The notes: a model not told the origin generated them from the sequence alone. Counted from the first letter of the stretch, positions 1 through 4,667 are shown. The stretch is DNA of 8,468 bases from Minisyncoccota bacterium (GCA_028710915.1 JAQTTF010000032.1:1-8468), one strand, 5' to 3'. Numbers and translations are program-made.

Positions 1-117
1 CCAACTTCAAGATTAGGAATCGTTTGAGACCCCTAAGAGAAGATTAGGTGATAGGCTTTAGCTGTACGCACAGTAATGTGTTGAGGCGAGAAGTACTAAT
101 TCGTCGATTTCTGTTAG
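1..117 (+). rRNA. rrl: 23S ribosomal RNA, 3' end (partial)
   Basis: This is the terminal part of 23S domain VI; the rest of the gene lies upstream of the window. It is recognised from the run of conserved blocks: CAAGATTAGG near the start, GATAGGCTTTAG (51-62), the helix around GTACGCACAGTAATGTG, TTGAGGCGAGAAGTACTAAT (81-100), and then the short tail before the spacer. The homologous E. coli blocks are GATAGGCCGGGTGTGTAAGCG and TTGAGCTAACCGGTACTAAT. The exact 3' end is estimated from the usual distance after TACTAAT and could be off by several bases, because the 5' strand of the closing helix is not in the window. It is co-transcribed with the tRNA and 5S downstream. Confidence 0.93.
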
Positions 118-132
118 GAAATGAAGAAACCA

Positions 133-166
133 CCCCAGTTAGAAAGTGGAAACGCTTCTAACGGGG
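133..166 (+). other. Hairpin 1 after 23S, GAAA tetraloop
   Basis: CCCC (133-136) pairs with GGGG (163-166). GTTAGAA (138-144) pairs with TTCTAAC (156-162). GTG (146-148) pairs with CGC (153-155) around a GAAA loop (149-152). A137 and A145 are bulged. A GNRA loop and a long stem just beyond 23S suit a pre-rRNA processing structure. A T-run follows about 12 nt later (179-184), so a weak attenuator is a second possibility. The pairing is seen directly; the role is inferred. Confidence 0.6.
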
Positions 167-193
167 TAAACTTCTAACTTTTTTGTTAACCTG

Positions 194-219
194 TTCTGTG
201 GAATGTAAATTCCACAGAA
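194..219 (+). repeat. Hairpin 2 after 23S, 11-bp perfect stem
   Basis: TTCTGTGGAAT (194-204) is perfectly complementary to ATTCCACAGAA (209-219), with a GTAA loop that also fits GNRA. No T-tract follows directly, so it is not a standard intrinsic terminator. It is the second of three stems between 23S and the tRNA, probably part of the precursor rRNA fold. Confidence 0.6.
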
Positions 220-221
220 GT

Positions 222-271
222 TCAGCAGTGAAATTTTTTCGGGATATGTCGCGAAAAAATTTCACTGCTGA
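222..271 (+). repeat. Hairpin 3 after 23S, 20-bp perfect inverted repeat
   Basis: Bases 222-241 and 252-271 form a perfect 20-bp inverted repeat with a 10-nt loop. The stem starts TCAGCAGTG and has an A/T-rich middle. Uninterrupted helices of about 20 bp are the preferred substrate of RNase III, and the helix ends 15 nt before the tRNA. Processing that separates the 23S part from the tRNA part of the precursor is the simplest reading. There is no U-tract after the stem, which argues against termination. Confidence 0.6.
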
Positions 272-286
272 CGTTGAAATTTAGGT

Positions 287-360
287 TGCTCTGTCGTCCA
301 GCTGGTAGGACACCGGACTCGATTCCGGGTATCCAGGTTCGAATCCTGGCGGAGCAACCA
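287..360 (+). tRNA. tRNA with a 6-nt anticodon loop; body resembles tRNA-Gln
   Basis: This is a clear cloverleaf with an encoded CCA. The acceptor TGCTCTG (287-293) pairs with CGGAGCA (350-356), with discriminator A357 and CCA 358-360. The D-stem is GTCC/GGAC (296-299/308-311) with loop AGCTGGTA carrying the conserved GG. The T-arm is CCAGG-TTCGAAT-CCTGG (333-349). The anticodon stem CCGGA/TCCGG (313-317/324-328) closes on CTCGAT, only six bases instead of seven. The U1-A72 first pair and the CCGGA/TCCGG stem are typical of bacterial tRNA-Gln, so a Gln(CTG) gene that lost one T (CTCTGAT to CTCGAT) is one reading. Reading U33 then CGA would give Ser, but a class II long arm is absent. Identity is therefore uncertain. 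It sits between 23S and 5S in one operon. Confidence 0.88.
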
Positions 361-760
361 AAAAGTTTTCGGCAGTTTGAAATTCGGGTGGCTAATGCAG
401 ATTACTACTTAAGGGCATCGGTGTCATGACACCGAGAGCCTTCGCGCAGAAGCCACCTACCACATTCGTGCGTCTGGAAGGCAGGTACCCGCTCAGGTTG
501 AGAGCGGTTTAGGGATGGCGACATCCCGAGCCCGTGTTCTTTCAGACTCATGGAGTGCTTCGAGCAGCGAAAGCCAGATTTTCCCGGCAGACCCGCTGGC
601 AATCTCGCCGTAGTTGCTCGAGCACTTAGAATTGATTTGTTGTTCTTTACAGATTGGGAAGTTATTTTTGCATGCGGAGCCCTCGGCTTCCTACACGTAG
701 AAATACTTTCCATGTGCTGGATCCTCTCGTACCACCAGGGGGGAGGATCCAGCCATACTA
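361..760 (+). other. Structured spacer between tRNA and 5S, no gene recognised
   Basis: About 400 bp holds no credible protein gene; the ORFs crossing it have low-complexity, rRNA-shadow-like translations. It is full of local complementarity. GGTGGCT 387-393 pairs with AGCCACC 451-457. CGGTGT/ACACCG (419-424/429-434) forms a hairpin. CCGCTC/GAGCGG (489-494/502-507) forms another. GGGATG-GCGA-CATCCC (512-527) has a GNRA loop. A 12-bp stem, 554-566 with 615-626, has one bulge and encloses GCCAG/CTGGC (573-577/596-600). The last is an 11-bp stem, 716-726/743-753. I looked for signature motifs of RNase P RNA, tmRNA, SRP RNA and group I introns and found none. It may be an embedded non-coding RNA or an extended processing spacer. 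Neither strand nor boundaries are established. Confidence 0.4.
716..753 (+). repeat. 11-bp inverted repeat with GGATCC arms upstream of 5S
   Basis: GCTGGATCCTC (716-726) is perfectly complementary to GAGGATCCAGC (743-753), and ATG/CAT (712-714/754-756) can extend it past a bulged T715. The loop includes CGTACCACCAGGGGG. The complementary strand of the right part of the left arm and loop reads GGTACGAGAGGATC, close to the sarcin-ricin loop core of 23S (AGTACGAGAGGACC), but in antisense. It ends about 20 nt before the 5S. Confidence 0.5.
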
Positions 761-897
761 TGTTGAACCTTTTGTCTTGGTGACTTGACGCAGTGGTCAC
801 ACCTCTTCCCATTCCGAACAGAGCCGTTAAGCACTGTAGTACCGATGATAGTCCTTTGGAGCGAAAGTAGGTAGTCGCCAGGACAAAGTGTTCAACA
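761..897 (+). other. 5S rRNA precursor helix flanks
   Basis: TGTTGAAC (761-768) is the exact reverse complement of GTTCAACA (890-897). The pairing continues nearly unbroken through TTT/AAA and GTC/GAC into helix I of the 5S. The result is a long precursor stem bringing both ends of 5S together, as expected for endonucleolytic release of 5S from the rRNA operon transcript. It confirms that the 5S is transcribed on the plus strand. Confidence 0.6.
774..884 (+). rRNA. rrf: 5S ribosomal RNA
   Basis: The conserved 5S core is plain: CAGTGGTCACACCTCTTCCC then ATTCCGAACAGAGCCGTTAAGC, then AGTACCGATGATAG, a helix IV/V segment, and GCGAAAGTAGG. These correspond to E. coli GGTGGTCCCACCTGACCCCATGCCGAACTCAG, GCCGATGGTAGT and GCGAGAGTAGGG. 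The ends pair as helix I: GTCTTGGTGAC (774-784) with GTCGCCAGGAC (874-884). The length, about 111 nt, is slightly short of the usual 115 to 120; mature ends may lie one to three bases further out. The last 21 bases of the core are repeated in inverted orientation just past the terminator. Confidence 0.95.
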
Positions 898-938
898 ATC
901 AAATAAAAAGAGCTCATTATGAGCTCTTTTTATTTGAT
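898..938 (+). terminator. Terminator of the rRNA operon, bidirectional
   Basis: A 19-bp perfect stem runs from 898-916 to 920-938 with loop TTA. The GC-containing top is GAGCTC, the left arm is A-rich (A5 at 905-909) and the right arm T-rich (T5 at 927-931). It lies directly after the 5S precursor stem. The A-tract on the left side means it can also end transcription arriving on the minus strand. Confidence 0.8.
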
Positions 939-947
939 CCGTTTTTA

Positions 948-968
948 CTGGCGACTACCTACTTTCGC
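948..968 (-). repeat. 21-nt inverted copy of the 5S rRNA 3' end
   Basis: Bases 948-968 are the exact reverse complement of 861-881 inside the 5S gene; the core is GCGAAAGTAGGTAGTCGCCA read on the minus strand. Similarity stops sharply at both ends, so this is not a second complete 5S. The two arms flank the operon terminator at a spacing of 66 bp. A short direct copy of 5S bases 851-860 (GTCCTTTGGA) also occurs at 975-984. Confidence 0.85.
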
Positions 969-1097
969 GAACCCGTCCTTTGGAGGTGAGGGATGGGTAA
1001 GGGACCCGTTCCTCACGGCCGGACCCGCCTTGGGCGGGGAGGTGGGGTCGCGAGATTTTTCAGCAGAAAAATACTCGTGACAAAGTAGGCTTATCAG
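948..1097. other. GC-rich structured element, possible small RNA
   Basis: A 150-bp stretch is much richer in GC than the flanking genes and can fold as a unit. CCTACTTT (958-965) pairs with AAAGTAGG (1082-1089). CGCGA (966-970) pairs with TCGTG (1075-1079). CTG (948-950) pairs with CAG (1095-1097). Inside are GGTGAGG/CCTCAC around 985-1016, CCCGCC-TT-GGGCGG near 1024-1037, and ATTTTTC-AGCA-GAAAAAT (1055-1072). No SRP, tmRNA, 6S or RNase P signature was recognised. It falls between the rRNA terminator and the promoter of the next gene and has no convincing reading frame. Strand is undecided. Confidence 0.35.
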
Positions 1098-1134
1098 GAC
1101 TAATGAAAAGGTTGTTTTTGTTTGCCTGTTCTTT

Positions 1135-1143
1135 TGCTATCAT
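1135..1143 (+). promoter_or_regulatory. Extended -10 promoter of the 1152 gene
   Basis: TGC-TATCAT (1135-1143) is an extended -10 (TGn) followed by a five-of-six match to TATAAT. It ends 8 nt before the ATG at 1152, so transcription should begin at or next to the start codon. No good -35 sits 17 bp upstream; TTGTTT at 1112-1117 is 20 bp away. Confidence 0.5.
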
Positions 1144-1151
1144 ATACAGGT

Positions 1152-1907
1152 ATGTCCTGGTCCTCAAAAAGGAAATTCGAATATGCTGGCGTTGCCATTC
1201 TCGTTATTCTTGTTCCGGTTGTTTTAGCTGGTTATGGTTATTTTCATCGGACACCTACGTGTTTTGATGGAAGCCAAAATGGAGATGAACAAGGAACTGA
1301 TTGTGGAGGCTCGTGTCTCAAGCTTTGTGATTTCCAAACCATTCCCCCGATACTTCGTTGGCAGAGATTTAGCAGAGTGAGTGCGGGACTTTATAATGCG
1401 CTTGCGTATGTCGAAAATTCAAATCAAGTTGCAGGTATCCGAAGTATTTCTTATCTTTTCAAATTGTATGACGAAGATGGAGTGATAATAGCAAAACGAG
1501 AAGGAACGACGTATCTTCCTCCAAAAAAAATCTCTCCGATTTTTGAAGGTGCGATCGATACTGGACAGAGGACTGCGGTCCGCGTGACATTTGAATTCAC
1601 GGAAGATTACGCGTGGGAAAAATATTCTACAAAAGAGCCAAATGTATCTCTTACCAATAAGGTGGCCACAAGTACCGAAAGTGTTCCTCGTCTTGATGTG
1701 AGGGCAGAAAATCTTTCCTCAGCAAGAATTCCGCACGTTGATTTTATTGCTGTTATCTATGATGAAAAAGGCAATGCTATGGCATTTTCAAGTACGGCTG
1801 TCGATAAAATGGATCCTAATATGCCACAAAATCTCGTTTTCACCTGGAGAGAGCCATTCCTTTCCCCGGTATCAAAGATAGAAGTTATTCCCAGAATTGA
1901 TTTTTAA
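1152..1907 (+). CDS. Membrane-anchored extracytoplasmic protein with DCGG Cys motif and FxLYD-like domains
   Basis: A 251-aa protein of unknown function, counted from ATG 1152. A TTG start ten codons earlier would lie upstream of the -10 box and is less likely. Residues 10-29 form one membrane helix after a basic tail (KRK), which places the rest outside the cell. Residues 37-59 read CFDGSQNGDEQGTDCGGSC and end in LC, a CxDGxxNxxExxxDCGGxCxxxC motif with Cys37, 51, 55 and 59. This pattern recurs in secreted bacterial proteins and probably forms disulfides. Two halves follow with the same logic: AYVENSN...SYLFKLYDEDG (85-110) and RAENLSS...FIAVIYDEKG (184-207), both resembling the beta-sandwich FxLYD domain. 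It ends 9 nt before the SEDS gene, suggesting a shared transcript and perhaps a role at the envelope. Family-level function is not known to me. Confidence 0.85.
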   Translation: MSWSSKRKFEYAGVAILVILVPVVLAGYGYFHRTPTCFDGSQNGDEQGTDCGGSCLKLCDFQTIPPILRWQRFSRVSAGLYNALAYVENSNQVAGIRSISYLFKLYDEDGVIIAKREGTTYLPPKKISPIFEGAIDTGQRTAVRVTFEFTEDYAWEKYSTKEPNVSLTNKVATSTESVPRLDVRAENLSSARIPHVDFIAVIYDEKGNAMAFSSTAVDKMDPNMPQNLVFTWREPFLSPVSKIEVIPRIDF

Positions 1908-1910
1908 ACT
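1905..1910 (+). promoter_or_regulatory. Possible -10 box before the rodA gene
   Basis: TAAACT matches TATAAT at four of six positions, overlaps the stop codon of the upstream gene and ends 6 nt before the ATG at 1917. There is no Shine-Dalgarno site and no clear -35. It may give an internal leaderless start, but co-transcription from the upstream promoter is equally possible. Confidence 0.3.
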
Positions 1911-1916
1911 TACTTT

Positions 1917-3083
1917 ATGAAGCCGATTATTGAGAAGATTCTTGCAAAGACAAACCAAGATACTATTTCTTCTAAAATCCAATCAATCGATTGGGTGCTT
2001 TTTTTCGCGACGCTCCCTGTCATCGGTGCTGGGCTTATCACAATGAATTCGTTTGTTGGTGAGAGTTATTTTTTTCGTAAACAACTTATTTCGCTCGCGA
2101 TTGCGCTTCTTGTTTTTTTTATTTTCAGCAGGATCGATTTCCGATTTCTTCGAAGGACGCGAGTGGTGATTACCCTTTTTGCGTTCTCTGTAGCTTCGCT
2201 CCTTCTTCTTTTCGTGCTCGGTGTTGTCTCTCGAGGTTCACAAAGCTGGTTTAAATTGGGCCTCTTTGCTTTTCAACCGGCCGATGTTGCTAAGCTCGTG
2301 CTTATTATTGTGATGGCAAAATATTTTTCTCGCCGACACATTGAGATTGCTCGTATTCGGCATATTTTCGTATCCGGTTTTTATGCGTTTGTTTTATTTC
2401 TTCTTGTGCTCCTTCAACCGGACTTGGGTTCTGCAGTGATCATATTTTTCGTATGGCTTGGAATGGTCTTGGTATCAGGGATTTCCAAAAAGCATCTTTT
2501 CCTTGTTTTTATGATAGGAGCGGTTTCTTTTTTCGGCCTGTGGCATTATGCTTTCAAACCGTACCAAAAAGAACGCATTAAGAATTTTATCAATCCATTG
2601 GCTGATGTCCGGGGAAGCGGGTATAACGCATATCAATCTACTGTTGCCGTGGGAGCAGGAAGAATTCTAGGAAAAGGAATCGGACTTGGCACGCAGTCAC
2701 GGCTTCAATTTCTTCCAGAATATCAGACGGACTTTATTTTTGCGGCATTTGCTGAAGAATGGGGATTCTTAGGAGTTACTTTTCTTTTTGTGTGTTTTGG
2801 GGTTGTCATCTGGCGTGTTCTTTTGAACGCGCTTCACGGAGCTACCAATTTTGAAATACTTTTCGGAGTCGGACTTGCTGTCTTGTTTATGTCACACTTT
2901 ATTATTCACGTAGGAATGAATATGGGACTTCTGCCCGTTACAGGCCTCCCTTTTCCTTTTATGAGTTATGGTGGAAGCCATCTTCTTACTGAATTTGCTG
3001 GCCTCGGCATTCTTATGGGAATGCGCAGATACAGCCGAGATGTTCATAAAGATTCTATGAAGAATGAGTTTTTGGGTGCATAG
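1917..3083 (+). CDS. rodA: RodA/FtsW-type SEDS peptidoglycan glycosyltransferase
   Basis: A 388-aa polytopic membrane protein of normal SEDS length that polymerises lipid II into glycan strands, usually with a class B PBP. Hallmarks in order: RGSQSWFKLG (106-115, with the conserved Trp111), FQPADVAKL (119-127), LQPDLGSA (166-173), the large extracellular loop with YNAYQSTVAVGAGRILGKG (236-254), LPEYQTDFIFAAFAEEWGFLG (266-286, Asp272 at the family's essential Asp position), and GMNMGLLPVTGLPFPFMSYG (333-352). RodA rather than FtsW is favoured by QTDFIFA and GLLPVTG-PFPF-SYGGS, but this is a judgement between close paralogues. SYGGS is followed by His355 where Ser is common. About ten membrane helices are visible, and a 20-residue cytoplasmic N-terminus precedes the first. 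The 9-nt gap to the upstream gene supports an operon. Confidence 0.93.
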   Translation: MKPIIEKILAKTNQDTISSKIQSIDWVLFFATLPVIGAGLITMNSFVGESYFFRKQLISLAIALLVFFIFSRIDFRFLRRTRVVITLFAFSVASLLLLFVLGVVSRGSQSWFKLGLFAFQPADVAKLVLIIVMAKYFSRRHIEIARIRHIFVSGFYAFVLFLLVLLQPDLGSAVIIFFVWLGMVLVSGISKKHLFLVFMIGAVSFFGLWHYAFKPYQKERIKNFINPLADVRGSGYNAYQSTVAVGAGRILGKGIGLGTQSRLQFLPEYQTDFIFAAFAEEWGFLGVTFLFVCFGVVIWRVLLNALHGATNFEILFGVGLAVLFMSHFIIHVGMNMGLLPVTGLPFPFMSYGGSHLLTEFAGLGILMGMRRYSRDVHKDSMKNEFLGA

Positions 3084-3111
3084 TATTGATTGTATCTACA
3101 CCCAAAAAAAT

Positions 3112-3135
3112 CCGAGTCGCGAAGACTCGGTTTTT
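3112..3135 (+). terminator. Bidirectional terminator between convergent genes
   Basis: CCGAGTC (3112-3118) pairs with GACTCGG (3124-3130) over the loop GCGAA. T5 follows at 3131-3135 for the plus strand, and A7 (3104-3110) precedes it, giving a U-tract for minus-strand transcripts. It lies between the plus-strand rodA and the minus-strand 69-aa gene. A second stem, TTTTTGGGTG/CACCCAAAAA (3069-3078/3099-3108), overlaps the end of rodA and may add to it. Confidence 0.8.
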
Positions 3136-3157
3136 CGGCCAAAACGGATGCGTACAA

Positions 3158-3367
3158 TCAGCCCAATTTAAGCTCGAGTTGATTGGGATTCTTTAAGAAA
3201 GGATCTGGCTCAAGCTCTCCTGCTCTCGCCATTCTTTCTAGAATCTCTGCTGAGATTTGTCCACCGCAACTTATGCAGTCGCGGTTTCCCTGTCTGTCGG
3301 CGAGATACTCAGCCTGCGGACGCGGGATGTTACAGGTACAAACTTTGGGCGATCTTGGATCGCTCAT
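3158..3367 (-). CDS. 69-aa four-cysteine (zinc-ribbon-like) protein
   Basis: A small soluble protein I cannot assign to a named family. Cys10 and Cys12 (VCTCN) and Cys31 and Cys34 (DCISCGG) make a CxC-x18-CxxC arrangement suited to binding one zinc ion. The middle (PRPQAEYLADRQGNRDC) is hydrophilic, and a short helix follows (SAEILERMARAGE, 39-51). There is no signal or membrane segment. Support for a real gene: a GGAGGG ribosome-binding site 6 nt before the ATG, a terminator just past the stop, and a balanced composition. It is more GC-rich than its neighbours and, unlike the others, carries a strong Shine-Dalgarno site. It is 73 nt downstream of the glycosyltransferase gene on the same strand and could be co-transcribed. 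A nucleic-acid or ribosome-associated role would be a guess. Confidence 0.68.
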   Translation of the reverse strand: MSDPRSPKVCTCNIPRPQAEYLADRQGNRDCISCGGQISAEILERMARAGELEPDPFLKNPNQLELKLG

Positions 3368-3373
3368 GCTCTG

Positions 3374-3379
3374 CCCTCC
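3374..3379 (-). promoter_or_regulatory. Shine-Dalgarno site of the 69-aa gene
   Basis: The minus strand reads GGAGGG-CAGAGC-ATG: a six-base anti-16S match at a 6-nt spacing. It is the only strong Shine-Dalgarno site seen in the window, and it decides the start at 3367. Confidence 0.65.
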
Positions 3380-3391
3380 AGGCTTGAGTTT

Positions 3392-3407
3392 CTCATCACG
3401 GGATGAG
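3392..3407 (-). repeat. Small inverted repeat between the minus-strand genes
   Basis: CTCATC (3392-3397) pairs with GATGAG (3402-3407) over a 4-nt loop. It lies in the 73-bp gap between the glycosyltransferase and the 69-aa gene, in the 5' leader of the latter. There is no T-tract after it on the minus strand, so a terminator is unlikely; it might be a leader hairpin. Confidence 0.3.
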
Positions 3408-3440
3408 CTAAGTTACACTATGAGAATAATAACCAATTTC

Positions 3441-4583
3441 TTATTTTTTGTATATGTCGAAAGTTTTTTCGAGCATTTTTTCCAAATTGAATTTTTCTGT
3501 AACATCTTGCTTCAATTTTTCTCCAAATAGTTTCCTTTCTTCTCTGTGGGCGATGAGAAATTTGAGTCCGAGTTCTATCTCCCTTGCGCTTTTAGGCTTG
3601 ATAAGCATTCCATTTTTTTGATCTTCAATAATAGTTGGAATGCCTCCTACTGCTGTAGTAAGTACTGGTATGCCGGCTCCTCCAACTTCAAGAAGTGCAT
3701 ACGGAAGGCCTTCTTTCACTGAAGAAAGAAGAAATATATCGAATGCCTTTGCAAATGTGGATGCATTTTCGATAAATCCGAGAAGATATACTTTTGAGCT
3801 TAAATTTTTCTCTTGAATGTATTTCGTAAGTTTCTCGCGGTCTTCTCCTTCGCCGATAATGAGAAGAATGTAATCATCGATACTTTGCATAGCTTCGGTA
3901 GCATACGAAAGTCCTTTATTCGCAGTAAGTTCTGCAATTGTTCCGATGATATGTTTTTTGAGAAAAAAATCCGGCGCAAGACCAAGCGTCATTGCTAGTT
4001 TTTCTTTCGCATCAGTTTTTAAAAGAAAATGGGGGAGTTTTATGCCATTCGGAATTTTTAAGACTTTTTCGGAAATATTTGAGAATGATTTTGCTTGTTT
4101 TTCTTCTCTCTCGGAAAGCGTGATTGTTGTCGTGGACAAAAGAAGTGTAAACCATGTAATACATTTAATCACAAAGCGTTCGAGTGAAGATCGTTCCTCG
4201 TTGAAAGCGAATCCATGTGCGGTAAAAATAATATTTTTTACTCCAGCAATTTTTGCTGAGAGGGCTCCCATGGCTCCTATTTTCGAACTATTGAGATGGA
4301 CGATATCTGGACGCTCTTTTTTGAAAAGGAGGAGAAGCTCAAAGAATACTTGTATATCTCCAATGAGTTTAGGATTTCGCTCGAGTTTCTGAAGCGATAA
4401 TGTTTTGATATTTGCCTTTTCAAGATAGATTGCGAGGAGCCCTCTGCCTCCAAAGACAACCATGGATTCGTAGCCGTTTTTAGGAAGATGAGTTGCTAGG
4501 TCATATACATAGCGTTGTGCTCCACCCCAGTTTGATTTCGTAATGACGTAGATTATTTTCTTTTTCTTCGGTTGCAGATCCAT
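3441..4583 (-). CDS. Glycosyltransferase family 4 (GT-B fold)
   Basis: A retaining GT-B enzyme that transfers a sugar from a nucleotide donor, likely onto a lipid-linked glycan at the inner membrane face. Numbered from the upstream ATG at 4610 (389 aa), the N-terminal donor-independent domain has SNWGGAQRYVYDLATHL (26-42), VHLNSSKIGAMGALSAKIAG (104-123) and FTAHGFAF (129-136). The linker is KIPNGI (185-190). The C-terminal domain has GTIAELTANKG (223-233), LLIIGEGEDREKL (249-261), YLLGFIEN (275-282), and the EX7E catalytic motif EGLPYALLE (Glu300 and Glu308), then GIPVLTTAVGGIPTIIED. I prefer the start at 4583 (MDLQPKKKKIIYVI, 380 aa), because the family begins at the KKIIYVI strand and the nine extra residues look like leader. 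It is divergent from the phosphotransferase gene, which fits a shared glycan pathway. Substrates cannot be read from sequence. Confidence 0.9.
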   Translation of the reverse strand: MDLQPKKKKIIYVITKSNWGGAQRYVYDLATHLPKNGYESMVVFGGRGLLAIYLEKANIKTLSLQKLERNPKLIGDIQVFFELLLLFKKERPDIVHLNSSKIGAMGALSAKIAGVKNIIFTAHGFAFNEERSSLERFVIKCITWFTLLLSTTTITLSEREEKQAKSFSNISEKVLKIPNGIKLPHFLLKTDAKEKLAMTLGLAPDFFLKKHIIGTIAELTANKGLSYATEAMQSIDDYILLIIGEGEDREKLTKYIQEKNLSSKVYLLGFIENASTFAKAFDIFLLSSVKEGLPYALLEVGGAGIPVLTTAVGGIPTIIEDQKNGMLIKPKSAREIELGLKFLIAHREERKLFGEKLKQDVTEKFNLEKMLEKTFDIYKK

Positions 4584-4626
4584 AATATTGTGATGAATAC
4601 ACGATAGCATTTTGATACCCGCGCAT

Positions 4627-4641
4627 CAATCAGCATGATTG
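4627..4641. promoter_or_regulatory. Palindrome in the divergent promoter region
   Basis: CAATCA-GCA-TGATTG (4627-4641) is a perfect 6-bp inverted repeat with a 3-nt centre, between the divergent glycosyltransferase and phosphotransferase genes. Its right arm overlaps the proposed -35 (4639-4644) of the plus-strand promoter, where a repressor would block polymerase. It is short, so chance is possible. Confidence 0.3.
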
Positions 4642-4667
4642 CCCGAATCGGTTTTTTATTGTACTAT
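4639..4667 (+). promoter_or_regulatory. Promoter of the polyprenyl-phosphate sugar phosphotransferase gene
   Basis: -35 TTGCCC (4639-4644), a 17-bp spacer, and -10 TACTAT (4662-4667). The -10 ends 8 nt before the ATG at 4676, which predicts a leaderless transcript. This is the best complete promoter in the window. Confidence 0.5.

Noticed and set aside
466..490. GTCTGGAAGGCAG as an SRP RNA S-domain
   Set aside because: It resembles GTCCGGAAGGAAGCAG only loosely; the symmetric loop and flanking stem of SRP RNA are missing.
386..560. 6S RNA
   Set aside because: There are several independent short hairpins rather than one long rod with a central bubble.
550..783. 77-codon plus-strand frame in the 23S-5S spacer
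   Set aside because: It overlaps multiple RNA helices and runs into the 5S; there is no ribosome-binding site and no recognisable protein features.
405..917. 170-codon minus-strand frame across the spacer and 5S
   Set aside because: It runs antisense to the 5S gene and the structured spacer; the translation has no domain logic and is the kind of shadow frame seen over rRNA.
941..1000. A second, oppositely oriented 5S gene
   Set aside because: Only 21 nt match; the rest of the 5S core (CCGAACAGAG and the loop A region) is absent on the minus strand.
1122..1151. TTG start adding ten residues to the DCGG protein
   Set aside because: It would put the start codon upstream of the extended -10 box, and MSWSSKRK at 1152 is a better membrane-protein N-terminus.
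3183..3530. 115-codon plus-strand frame opposite the 69-aa gene
   Set aside because: It overlaps the 69-aa gene and the end of the glycosyltransferase gene on the other strand; the C-terminal half is Phe-rich antisense of AT-rich DNA and there is no start signal.
4584..4610. Upstream ATG for the GT4 gene
   Set aside because: The nine extra residues (MLSCIHHNI) precede the usual family start, and a TATTCA -10-like box lies within them; the ATG at 4583 is preferred, though not proven.
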